Assembly (NCBI GenBank): GCA_007844125.1
Contig: CM017565.1
Location: 8,816,885-8,880,884 of the forward strand
Direction: 5' to 3'
Length of the DNA: 64,000 bases
DNA from: Sinonovacula constricta
Taxonomy: Eukaryota > Mollusca > Bivalvia > Cardiida > Solecurtidae
Part shown: positions 46,875-58,474 of the stretch, one piece after another
How positions within the stretch are numbered: the first letter of the stretch is position 1
Layout: the number at the start of each line of letters is the position of its first letter
Notes under the pieces: model-generated
Databases searched by the model: none
What the model was told of the DNA's origin: nothing
What the model saw: the letters and a program-made list of their open reading frames with translations, nothing else
Made by a program: the position numbers and the translations under genes

Positions 46875-46917
46875 CCAATCAGCTGCGAGGATTTGGGTTC
46901 ACTCGAGTGCACGCGAA
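46875..46917 (-). promoter_or_regulatory. CCAAT box and palindrome/XRE-like cluster upstream of P450
   Basis: CCAATCAGC lies at 46875-46883, about 80 bases before the predicted start site, the normal place for an NF-Y site. Next to it are the 10-bp palindrome CACTCGAGTG (46900-46909) and, on the minus strand, TCGCGTG (46916-46910), which fits the TNGCGTG core bound by AhR/ARNT-type factors. GGTTCA and CGAACC flank the palindrome as near-inverted half-sites. Regulatory role is inferred from motifs. Confidence 0.4.
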
Positions 46918-47005
46918 CCAAGCCACTAGTAAATCGGTAAATACGAGCATACTCTCCTCCGCATTCGTTTACGTGTGGCCACTCGACTCTACGGTATGGC
47001 CGATG

Positions 47006-47013
47006 TATAAAAG
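47006..47013 (+). promoter_or_regulatory. TATAAAAG box facing away from the P450 gene
   Basis: A consensus TATAAAAG on the plus strand, about 185 bp from the P450 TATA box and pointing the other way. It may mark a divergent transcript. No initiator match or coding exon downstream was found. Confidence 0.25.
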
Positions 47014-47363
47014 CTCGTATGCTAAACTTGCCTCTATGGTAGCAGAATAGAGAGAGACTCTTCCCATTGCGACCAAAAACTACGTTGACTGTTATGTAAA
47101 TGGATTTAAGCTTTATTCTAATATTTTAGTTGCTTACTTTACAGGATAAAATGACGAGAGAAGGCGGAGAGAGCAGTGAAATATAGTTAAGAATAATTAA
47201 TATTATTCTTTTGATGAATGCTAGATTTTTCTATGCTGCTCATTTTGCATTATATTTAGTGTTGTCTTCATATGTAGATAGTAATTTTGTGCGATGTTGA
47301 TCTTTGCCTGCCAAACGCGTCGATTGCAATAATACAAAAATAATTCCACATCATATCATGGTG

Positions 47364-47395
<32 letters not shown>

Positions 47396-47410
47396 TAATA
47401 ATAATAATAA

Positions 47411-47461
<51 letters not shown>

Positions 47462-47489
47462 ACAAATAAATAAATAAATAAATAATAAT

Positions 47490-47531
<42 letters not shown>

Positions 47532-48843
47532 TAACAAAATGAGACTTTTAATTATAATCCAAACTGCACTGTACCTTAGATAGTAATTTTACATAATCCT
47601 AACGAAGACAAATTTGTCGGGTATTGATTTTGAGATAGAAATACAATATACAGGTGTTGGCGGGCGCTTGTTTGCGAATGTATGTTCGCGCGTGTAAATT
47701 GGAGCGCGTTTGCATGAGTGCGTGTGCATGCGTGAATGTGTGTTCGTACGCATATGTGTGTGCGTGCGTGCAACCGTGTTTTATGCGATCTATGCCTGTC
47801 AAGTATGATGCTGTTCTATTTCGCTTCGACATGCGTGTCATCCTTATTTATGTTTGTTTATATTCTGCGTTTTTGCCATGTTTCACGTGTAGCGTAGTTT
47901 TTCAGATGCTCAACTGCCTGCATTTGAACAATACTTTAATTATTTGCTATGTATACGTTTACGCTCCACGACATTGCACTCAATGCCCTCTGTTTTATAT
48001 CTCTGAATATGTTTCTTAGGATTTTCGTCCATAGCCAGTTTGTTTGTAGTGTTTATCTAATCTCCTTTTTGAAACATAAAAGAATAAAGTTGTAGTTATG
48101 TCATCATAATACGTACAGCCCTGTGTTATACTGGACATTCAAAAAGTGTCCATCAAACGCGACCTTGTTGACCGCAGACGGTGACAATACAGCTTTACAC
48201 CCCGTCTATATAAATAGGATTATCTGCTAGCGGGACAAACGCATGTTTAGAAAGGGAAGTGTTTGCTTTGTCATAAAGCTGACAGTTAAAATAAGCTGCT
48301 AACGATAACACACGAGGCGACCCGAGTAGGCCACGGGTGGGCAACACCTGAAGTCACGAATGCCTGTTTTAATGGTACGTAAATATTATTAGCGGTGAGT
48401 GCCATGAAAGAGGTAATTAACTTATACTCTGATGTGTAAATGATTTCAGGGCCATTTACGTTACTATTATCTTGAGGAGGATAAAGCGTGACCTCTCGTA
48501 TATTTTATTACGTTTATATCATTGATATATTTCTGAAAACGTGTCGTTTTGTTCAGCTCATTACGTACAATTCATTGATTAACTTATTTATAGACATATG
48601 ATTAAACAACGTGACCGTTTTCTGTTATATTGGTAATAATGCATCGAAACAGTACTTATTTAATGGTCACAGAATATACAAAGTATAACTATGTAATTAT
48701 AAATGGTCAGCCATAACTCTAGGCACGACTGTACTCAAGTATCAAGTCAGCAGTATCGGGTGTTCAATTATACTATTTATATGCCTGATGACAGTTAATT
48801 ACCAGAGTGCACTTAGTGTAATTTCAGATATTTAATGCTCGTG
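47014..48843. other. Noncoding stretch with microsatellites
   Basis: Apart from the AAT/AAAT tract and the alternating GT/GC-rich segment at 47655-47775 (TGTGTGCGTGCGTGC-type), no gene or mobile element is seen. The frame 47654-48019 (plus) is driven by that low-complexity segment. Confidence 0.5.
47363..47530. repeat. Symmetric compound microsatellite (AAT)n(AAAT)n(AAT)n
   Basis: A block of AAT units gives way to about 17 AAAT units and then returns to AAT. Open frames across it are meaningless. Its length is likely polymorphic. Confidence 0.95.
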
Positions 48844-48844
48844 A

Positions 48845-49130
48845 AATTTGTTTGTTTGTTTGCTTGCTTGTTTATTGTCTCGCCAACAATATTTCAGGTG
48901 TTGGAAGACGTGTCTACCTGACGCACATATGACGTACATGTAATACCGCCTTTTCACTGGGAATTACGTGTCGTGAATTCTAGGAATAACAGTGGTCATA
49001 TTACAACGACACTTTATCGACCATTCGTGGAACTACCTTTTTATGTGGGTAAGTGATCGCAAGGCATCCATACAAGTACCATTTTTTATGAATTGTGTAT
49101 TTCGAGGATTTGGTTTGAATCCGGGAAATG
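48845..49130 (-). mobile_element. tRNA-headed SINE, copy 1
   Basis: On the minus strand it begins near 49130 with a B-box-like segment (CCGGATTCAAACC). It runs through a body shared block by block with the copy at 51624-51905 (AAAGGTAGTTCCACGAATGG; the GACACGTCTTCC area; TTGTTGGCG) and ends in an AATAAACAAGCAAGCAAACA-type CAAA tail at 48872-48848. The A box is too decayed to read. Insertion duplication not confirmed. Confidence 0.6.
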
Positions 49131-51623
49131 ATCTTGGAAATATCCTTCATAAACATTATTATACGTATATATTTTGATAATTTTATTTCAAACAAAGACA
49201 CCCACAGCAATATTTGTACATATTTAATCTAGACATAGTTCTTTGCTAAAAGGAAACCAAATGGGCGTACTTGTGCTATTGTTGTTCATCGTCCATGTTC
49301 TAGATCTATACACTTACTAAGCACAGGCAGCCTATTTAAATGTGAACTGGTCTAGTATTAGTACGTGCTGTTTCCGCTCATTTATTATATAGTATCTTAA
49401 ATAATACGAATTAAAACATTACACAATTATTATATTGTATTACAAGGACAACTTCTGATCATAATACGTAAAATATTTGTCCGCAGTATGCTTGGGATCT
49501 TTGTTCACTTGATAGCAATACCACGGAAAATCCAAGTCAGAACTGCTACGGTTATGTTCAAAAGAGGTTTCATCCCTATTTCAGTCCGTCCAGTCCCTAG
49601 TGGCATTTTTCTACATATCCTTAACACAATTCGCCAAACGATCCGGCCATTTGACTTGCAATAAATCCTACATCCGGCAGCACTTTTACGACCACAGAGA
49701 TATCCATCTGTTTATGTCATTGAGCAATAAATATAAAGTTACTCTTTCTCAGTTTTTTCTCATTTTTATGAAACATTGTTTTTGTTGAAGTCATCTAGTA
49801 CTGACATAGCACATTGTTTTTAGTTGTTTATGAAATACTTTTTTCCGCCCATCCGCCTTAACAATAAAAATTGTAGGCTGAAGCAAGAGCGGAAAATGCA
49901 TGAGAGTGTACTGATAGGCTACGCCAACGTGAAGTGCATCCAGTACATTGCCTCGACCGCACGTCGTTGTTTTAAAGATAATACAATTATTATACAATCG
50001 CCGTAATTGTTTTCTTTACAAAAAGTCAACTTTACTTTAAACTTTTCTTTTTTTTTCTATCCCCGGGTGATAGTTGACTTATTGGATTGAGTGAAAGCAT
50101 ACGGGAAATTAGTACAAGAGGATAGTACTGTTTGAACGCCAAGTTTTCTTTTGGACATCATACGAAGCTATGTCAATACGTAGGTCCCAAAACAAACACG
50201 TCAAACAGGCAATGGTGAAACTTATAGTGAACATGCTTGGCAGAGCATCAGTAGTTTGGAGTTGTGTTTTGTGCCTCATTTTCCAGGGACCGAACCCTTG
50301 ACGGTATGTCGCCTGTTAAAACGTTTTCATCCACTTATGTCAAACGTTGTCAAATCACAAGCTATTGACGGCGGTTACACCGTGAACTATTTTATTTACA
50401 CAAGCCAGTCGCATTATGTACAAGGTATCATTCTTGCATGATGTTATTATGGCTATAAAATGAAGATTTGTTTAGCGTGCTATTAACGTAGAAGTCTGTT
50501 GCAGTAACAAGGATGTAATTATTTATTTATAAATGCATTTATTAGACAAAGTGGTCATAGACGTTTCTCAAATAATGAATCATAGCTTGCTTTGGTTAAT
50601 ATCTTGCACTTTTATTTGCAATAAACCAGAATAATATTTTACTAGAAAATTCAACACTAGCTGTTAATATTCTGTATATTGTCAATAATTTTAAAGGAAA
50701 ATGTTTTATGCGGCTAGAAAAAGATGAATGCGACGGTGCTTGCGAAACAATATTCCACTTTTAGCATAAAATATAGGATATTAAATGGATTATGAAATGT
50801 TTATGAGTCAGGGTTCTTGTTACTCAAGGAAAACATGCATCGCTGCATCGACAGATCTCATCAGTGTGGTTGACACATACATTGACACTGTCTACATTCT
50901 GGTATATAGGGCTTCGAAATGGATGTTTTCTGTCGCCACGTACTGTGTGTTTGCCTTTATGATCTTTTAGTGCGAATATCTAAATGCTCTAAACGAGATA
51001 AATTTACCGATTAGTTTTCTCACTAACCAAAACATCCTTGTTCCCCTTTATGTATGCAATATAATACTTGCATTATCTTCTACTGATAAAACAGACTTAT
51101 ACCGACTTGTGCCCAAACTTAGTTTATTCTTTAAGAATACTGTTTTCTTACATTCTAGTTTCTTGTCAAAAGGGCCACGAAGACCAGTGCCTGCACGTCT
51201 AGTCATTTGATCCTCTACATCACTCGGAGCCATCAGAATCCTGTCTCACAGTCAAACAGGAAGCGACAGGAATGTCCCATTATGGAGGTACTTGGAAATG
51301 TGGTTACACCAAGTAGGCTTGTGATAATGTGGGGACAGGTAGAAGAAAAGAAATGAATGAGAAGGGAAAAAAGTTTTCAAAGAAAGACAAAAACCTAACA
51401 TCGAACGTCGCTGTGATCCTATATGTATTTAAAAGGAGTACACGAAGCTGTATGAAGGATGATGATGAAGGACTAAACATTACATAGCTATAGCCGCGAA
51501 ATTACATTCGCTGGAACATACCTGGAGAAAAGTTGGACGAAATTTTGTCAGAACAGGAACAGGATGGTGAAAAGCACAGTAGAGACATGTAAGTACATCA
51601 GAGCCGCTCAGTGGTTAATCGTT
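49131..51623. other. Noncoding stretch, nothing recognised
   Basis: No supported exon, RNA or repeat. Frames such as 50256-50441 and 50785-50970 have no recognisable motif. Confidence 0.45.
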
Positions 51624-51905
51624 TGTTGTTGTTTATTGGCTTGATCGACCAACAACAGTTTGAAACGTGTCCACTTGAAGCAGATATAGTGATGATGCCT
51701 TCACTGTGTATAGCATGCTGTGAACACCTAGCATGATGCCACACAAAGTCACATTATCCTTACACTGGGCCAACCAGTCATGGAACTACCCTTATATTTA
51801 CTTGAACGTTACCAATGGAGCTATAATACTGCCATTTTTACGACTTTGGTATGTCGCGACCCTGGTTCAAACCAGGCGCTTTACCGATTGCGCTACCAGG
51901 TCCGT
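51624..51905 (-). mobile_element. tRNA-headed SINE, copy 2
   Basis: On the minus strand the head reads GGTAGCGCAATCGGTAAAGC (A box, 51898-51879 region) followed at once by CCTGGTTTGAACCAGG (B box). The D-arm and T-arm are thus joined without an anticodon arm. The body aligns with copy 1, and the tail is CAATAAACAACAACAAAC near 51645-51628. The overall shape (pol III head, 200-plus-bp body, CAA/CAAA tail) is that of a SINE. The family name is not known to me. Confidence 0.65.
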
Positions 51906-54900
51906 TCACTAATGAACAATCACTGGCAGGCTAAAGCCAACATGTTATAATAGATGATGTCACAATTTTAAGGTGAGACATTGTATTTTAATTGTTTAAT
52001 TATTATTTTTTTTTTTTTGCATTTACAGCGACATTGTCACAGTTCATCGAATTTGCATGTTTCAGTTAATTGATTAGAAAAGCAAATCTTTGCCTGACCA
52101 CATCAAATATTACACATTAACATCCAGCCACTAGATAATATGTATATGTAATATACTGTCTGTAGAATATGTTGTCTATAGCTTCCACTTGTCTATAAAA
52201 TCAAAAACGTTGCGACGCTTTTCAACTTTTTCAGCCGTTTAAAGTTTAAAATCTTAATTAAATATCCGGACTTTGCATGCAGTACAATACGTAATGTGTA
52301 TACACCAGTCCATACGCTGACTAGATAATGATACAATGGTTTAAATTTACACACTGCCGATCGTAGGTGGTTATGCTTCATGTGACTACACATACAGTAA
52401 CCATGTTCAGTTCACTTTTAATGTATGTTGTAATATTTATAGACGTGTCATAATTTCGTCCTTGATACCGATTACAATCCTTATCGTGGTTGTTGGTTTT
52501 TAAACCATTTTCTGATGCATTCCACAAAAAGAGAAATTATCACTTTACAAACATGTAACCTAAACGAATCATCATCGGTGGATGTATTTCACGTGACTAA
52601 CAAATGCGATCAGTATAAATGTTTATCATGCAGAACCAAATTGTTAGCTAACTTAATCAACAATCTTATTAAACAGTTTGTAGTGCTGCAGAATCGCCTT
52701 CTTATGTGAAACATCATCATTTATATCTATCATGTCTACCTATATATGTTCAGATTTGTTGACAGAGTTGGCAAAATAAAATATGTTAATAATCTTTAGT
52801 AATTAAAAGTATTTTAACAACATTTGCATTTATTCGTCAAAGCACTGTCCAAAATATCAGAAAAGCCTTAAAATCAGAAAAGCCTTAACGAAATAATGTT
52901 ACTATGATTGAGTCAATAAGGAAAAAAAGTGTTGAACAATATGCCAAAGAATTTTATTTTAATACACAAACATTCCATGAATGCGTATGTTTTCATTTTC
53001 CCACAAGAGTGCTTTTGCGGAAAACGCATTGAATTAGTTTGTTGGCAATTGTTCGCATGTTAAATTACTGTGGATTTGTTGAGTACAGCGTATAGTTTAA
53101 GAAAGGTCGGAATGCCTTAAGAAAAAAAGTGTTCCCACCGACTGTGTATATTCCTACCCCTGTCTTTGATTGTTATTCACTGTGCATGCCTCTTCTTTAT
53201 TGCTTCTTTGGGAAACAAACCATTGTTCTGGAGGGGAGCATCATAGGTTACTTGACATTTTACATTCGTTTGATCTCGGAGCACAACCAATAAAACGCGT
53301 ATTGTAAACGAAGCAATGAAGGTTGCATCGATGTAAACGCAAGTAAACCACCTGTTGGTGGATTTTACTGATGCATTGACCAGGGCCATCTGAGCCACCT
53401 GTATGGCAACTGTCCGGCCACCGGTATATACACCCTATAAACCGGTCTGCACTCATTAACCTTGGCAATAAATTAGGTGAGGAATTTACATTCGGCTGTT
53501 ACTTTGAAGGCATCCTTACGCCCTAACCCGGATGAAAATTTACAGGTGGAAATGAAAGCCTCGCCTGAATGTCAGATCGTGGAGCTGAAAATAGATCTGC
53601 GGTGTAGCAAAAACAAGACAAGATTCACGGGGGTTGTTATGAAATGTTACCTCAATAACAGTCTTCATAGGTTAGTACATGCTTCTTGTTAACAGAGGAA
53701 TCTGTGGATGGCACGGTTAGATGTGTATACTGGCACGATTACTGGAATGTGGACCGAAATAATAATAAGCAGGCAAAACAGCTTGGAATTCCCATTCTAT
53801 TCGAAAGAGTGCAAATATCTGCACCGGGGTCAATGAGGGAAAAGGTGTTTTGTGGTTTAATTGGGAATATAGGATCGAACTCAATATGTCTGTGATTATG
53901 TTATCTAAAAACTTCAGAAGCATAATTGCTGCTTTAAGATCAACTATAAAAGAACGTGCACTCTCAGGGACCTGGGTTATTGGATAGTTTATTATAAACA
54001 TCATGCTGCAGTGTGACTAGGTCAGGCAAACAGAAATGCCAACATTCCTCAGAAACTGATTTCCAATATCTATACCACTTATAAGCCAATAGTACTGCGT
54101 GTAATATCAATAATGTCCTTTCGAGCACATGGTTTATCATTGTCCTCACCAAAGTGCAGTGCGATTCAAAGATACCAATATGAAACAGACTTTGATGCAA
54201 TGAATGTTGAATGTCATAAAGGTTACTGTCTATCAGCTGCGCTATTTTATAATGTTTGCTACAATATTTTCAATGATATGTTTCAAATTGTTTTAACATG
54301 ACTGTTCCATTCTGAAAATAGCCATAAATATGATTAGACTGGCTCAAGATGAAGGGTTTAGAATGACGTATTGGAATAGTTTAAATCGGGTACGATTACT
54401 TTTACAAATGAGATTTCTTTCAAATATAGTTTAATTCTGTGTTAGACCCATTAAATAGATTATCTAAATGAAAAAGGTTTCTCTTGATATATTGAGAGTT
54501 TTGTCGACTTTTTGCGTAAATTACACATTTCTTTATAAAACATTTTGTGCGAACTGAGACTTTAAATGGAATACGCTAGATTCGTCTTAAAACCCAGGTC
54601 AGATTTTCGAAGTGTGTCGACTTATTACATTTAAGACAAATAATCAAAGATTACAACAGCAACAACGACAACTAAATCATCATCATCAACAACAACAAAT
54701 CAACAACAACATAAAATCAGCCAAGGAACTTGAGTCAATCCTCTTTCCAATAACCGTACAACGAACTAAACACAAATATGTACTTATCTGTTGTGTGTTC
54801 AATTATCGTTTTTGTCTATCAGAATGCACTTAAAGTTAATTGATTGGCCACTGACATTTGCTGCCTCGGTGTCTTCATATTTCTGACGGTCCGTCTCGCT

Positions 54901-55122
54901 CCGTTAGGCCTCAATGCGCACCAAGGCTGCCCGGGCTCAGGAGCGAAATTTGAACGGTGTATGCCCTCGTGACCCCGGCTATCGGTGCGGTATGTCAATG
55001 TTCAAGCCGTCCGTTTAGCAGTGAGCCGGCTGGGACACTAAAAGTTCACCTGGTATAAGCAAATAAGGCAGTTCTTTTCAATAACCATCCTTTTGTTGTG
55101 TTTAATAATCTTTATGTACCAG
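51906..55122. other. Mostly noncoding; GC-rich segment before a candidate exon
   Basis: A small direct repeat (ATCAGAAAAGCCTTAA) lies at 52857-52888 and CAA/CAT repeats at 54650-54710. Two plus frames at 53477-53692 and 53686-53895 look somewhat protein-like but cannot be joined by splice sites of compatible phase. The interval 54880-55040 is GC-rich and may be an old repeat or a regulatory region. Confidence 0.4.
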
Positions 55123-55297
55123 CAATCCCAGTTTATTGCCGCGGATTGCCGTGCGCCGGACCCCACAACTGGATCCTTCCATGCCGCAAAGACTCCTCTT
55201 TATACGTGGAAAAACATCCCATGGTACGCGTCCAAACGCAGATATGTACTAAACCAAACGATTTGCCTTGATGAAGGGCATATTTTCGCGAAGGCAT
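55123..55297 (+). CDS. Isolated candidate coding exon, unknown protein
   Basis: Bounded by a good acceptor (CTTTATGTACCAG after a T-rich tract) and a consensus donor (GCAT-GTAAGTA), it is open for 58 codons plus 1 base and is richer in G+C than its flanks. The product starts QSQFIAADCRAPDP and contains NQT (possible N-glycosylation) and two cysteines, so a secreted or extracellular protein is possible. I do not recognise the family. No partner exon was found in the window; it may belong to a gene with long introns, or be a relic. Confidence 0.4.
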
Positions 55298-58200
55298 GTA
55301 AGTAATTGTTCCTGTTCAGTGTAACCTGGGGGTTAATTATGGCGCCAGGCGATAGATCCTTGTCCCCCCGAAGCACTAGATGCGACCGGTCGAAGTTTCA
55401 TTACGCTTGCACTCCAATAATAGTCAACAATATTGTTATTTTTTTATGTTTCTGGATCAAACAGTCGTAACAGATCAATCACTACCTTTCAGAGATATTT
55501 TTAAAGAAACATAAAACTACGGCATGGGATTAGAATGTTTAGCATTTAGTAGGCTGCGCCATGTTGCCCTAATTAACATGTATCTTTTTTGTATTAAATG
55601 TACGTTTTCTTGTCTTGGGTGCTTAATGTAATTTGAGCTAGCGATTCTGACTAAAGATCCTCGTTTGATGTTAATTAATTGAATATGCACCTACAGGTGC
55701 AATCTATCCCAATACATAATGTACCATTGTAAAACATACAAAAACTTCATGCATATATCATATAATTAAGGCGCATTTATAGCAACTTTTTCTCACTGAT
55801 CTTTACTTGATATAAGTATTGAAATCACAAGCAGAATAAAAAAAGCCACAGAAAAGTTCTAACTTTCCCCGGCTGTAACTATAATCTGACCAATGTACAA
55901 GTGACTTTGCAACAACGCGTGCTTTTGAAGAATAAGCACCCATAACGATGTCAACGTCTGTGAAAAGTAGTATTTATATACTGTGATCATTTTTTTTCTA
56001 TTTTCGACACAATTTATTATAATTCCTATTAAGGGAAGTTTTCGATAATACAATATCCTACAAATGCCGTCCTTATTGTCAATATTTTTCTGAGTTTATT
56101 TTCGGCAATGTATGCGTCTTTTCAACGGAACCCATTCCAAATACTTGCGTTACAAAAGTACACACACTTTATGTAAAACAGCTCTATAAATGCCTGTAAT
56201 GTACCGTTACAGTTTTACGACTTGGCAGTCAGTAGTGCATCTTGTCCAGGTTTGCACTCATTGTCTGTACTTTTGTGTTACGGTTGTAGTCAAACTTATA
56301 TCCAGAGGGAATTAATAATATCAAAAGTTCTTAGTGATTTAATAAAAGTAACCGCCAGACGATTAAAGCAACAGCAACAGAGACTGGAGTGATTTCACTC
56401 ACACGGTCTGTAACAACAGTGTCAATAAAAAAAAAACAATAACCGCAGTATAACTGCAGTACTAGCGATAGTATCTAGCCATATTTCAACCTAAATTATT
56501 CGTTACCGCAGCATGTCTTGATAAAATTCTTGCGACAGCATCATGTTAGATTAGCTTAACTATCCTTTGCTACAGCATTGACTTAGTATTAGCGAAACAT
56601 CAGTGTCTTTGTAAATTTAAGTTTTTTAACCACAAATATTTACGATGCACTACACGGCGTGTAAGCATATTGGTAAATGTATCCTCTTCTCGGTACCGCT
56701 TCCCTCTTTGTGAAAGTACATGGACTTTATATAGGCCAAATAAAATAACGATAGGCATCAGCCGAATTAATGCATGTTAGTCAAGGATAACTCATTCTAT
56801 ACTTAGACGCTGACGTCACTCGATTTTAGTCACCTCTATTACTCGACACTTCATGTGTTTGGGATTTGTGCTTCCGCGTTGTTAAATAGTTCAGTGTTTA
56901 AATAAAGATGCAATTATTTTTTTTTCTAATGAAGATTTTGTTAAATGTAAAAACACTTCCGCCCACACAGGCATCAGGGTTTTTGTATTAAAGTTTCAAA
57001 GTGCCCCTAATCCTTTGAGCGCTTCACGCAGCCAAGTCGTTCAGGTTGTGTTGACATATAGACGAACATTGAACCACCAGTACAAACCTACTAGAACTTT
57101 GTCATACATGTATATAACTTGATCTTAGTAATGTATAAATTCAAATGTTCCAATATGTCACTGCTAGATGAGACAAGTAGGTTTTCAGGCTGCCGTATGC
57201 AGTAGGACGTTTTTCAACATCTAGTATAGGTGAGGTTGGAAGTGTCAAGTATCCGCTTGGGAAGCACAATTTTGCGGTTAAGATACCTCTTAGTGTTTTT
57301 TCTCCGGGTTATTTTTACAAATATCTGTGAGTAACATTTATGAAGCTGAATATGTGCACACGAAAGCATGCATATCTTGACACCGTTTCAATGTTTTCAT
57401 GCTTTAGAGATAGCTAGATGGGCACTGTCAATCGTGATAAAAAACACCTCTGGAAATAAAAAGATGAAAGAAAACATAAGGTTAAGCATGTTTTTAATAA
57501 AATTTATTTAAATGTACATTTACTTAGATATAAGAAAAAATAACAAATAAGATCAATATTCTCAACAAATGTTCGATAATTTAATTGTCCCTTGCTCTTA
57601 ACCATTGAAATACACCGGACAAGATGAAATGCCTTTCGTGTTTACAATCGGAACAATTTACTAGAGATTAATATTGACTTACATTTACAAACATTTTTCG
57701 TGTGTACATACGTGCCTGTGTCTGCGCGCGCGGATGTGTGTGCGCGTGTGAGCGCGCGCTTGCGTGCTTGCATGCGTGCGTGTGTATGTTTCAATATGTA
57801 AACTCCCTCATCTGTTAAATGAACGAGAACCAGTCTCTGCGATTAAGTTATATTAAGATATTGCATGTAATCGTTCGCATGCTGCCTAACATGGTGCAAC
57901 TAAATGTTATCCATTTTCGAAAACAATTAACTTATTTCGGTTTAAAGGTGATATATGAGAGTTTGCCTACGACAAATACATCTTACGATATCTTATTTTT
58001 GTTTCGGGGAATTTCGAAAGAGTGTAAATGTTCTTCCTTTCCAAGTCTAAATGTTCTTCCCTTCCAATTCGATACAAAAAGAGTACGAGGATTTCTTCTG
58101 TTGTAACTAAGTGTTAAAATACTTTGTTTTTACACAATGCGAATGTAAACAATAACACCGTGTATTGAAACCATATAAGTAGATAATAAATTAATGAATC

Positions 58201-58474
58201 AGTCACATATTATTTTATTGTACCATATAACAAAGCCCACGCCATTAATATATCACAATCTAAGTGTGTAACCGTTGCAGTACTCTGAGACTATGATAGG
58301 AGTAAATGCAATCAACCAACAGTGCAAGGGAGTGTAGTACATCGGCAGCTTGGAATGGTTTGGATAAATATTGTCGAAACACATTACTTTTAAATAATAT
58401 CCACGTTTATTCCCTGCGAGGGAACCAGGTACCAGTATGCTTTTACACCGTGATCTGGACGGACTCCAGCCATA
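55298..58474. other. Noncoding stretch with Z-DNA-type tract
   Basis: An alternating purine-pyrimidine tract (GCGCGCG, GTGTGTGCGCGTGTGAGCGC) lies at 57713-57787. A short imperfect direct repeat (TAAATGTTCTTCC) occurs at 58024-58060. No exon supported. Confidence 0.45.

Noticed and set aside
53477..53895. Two-exon gene fragment on the plus strand (frames 53477-53692 and 53686-53895)
   Set aside because: A possible exon 53547-53671 ends in phase 2 while the best following acceptor (53696) needs phase 1, and no known domain is recognised.
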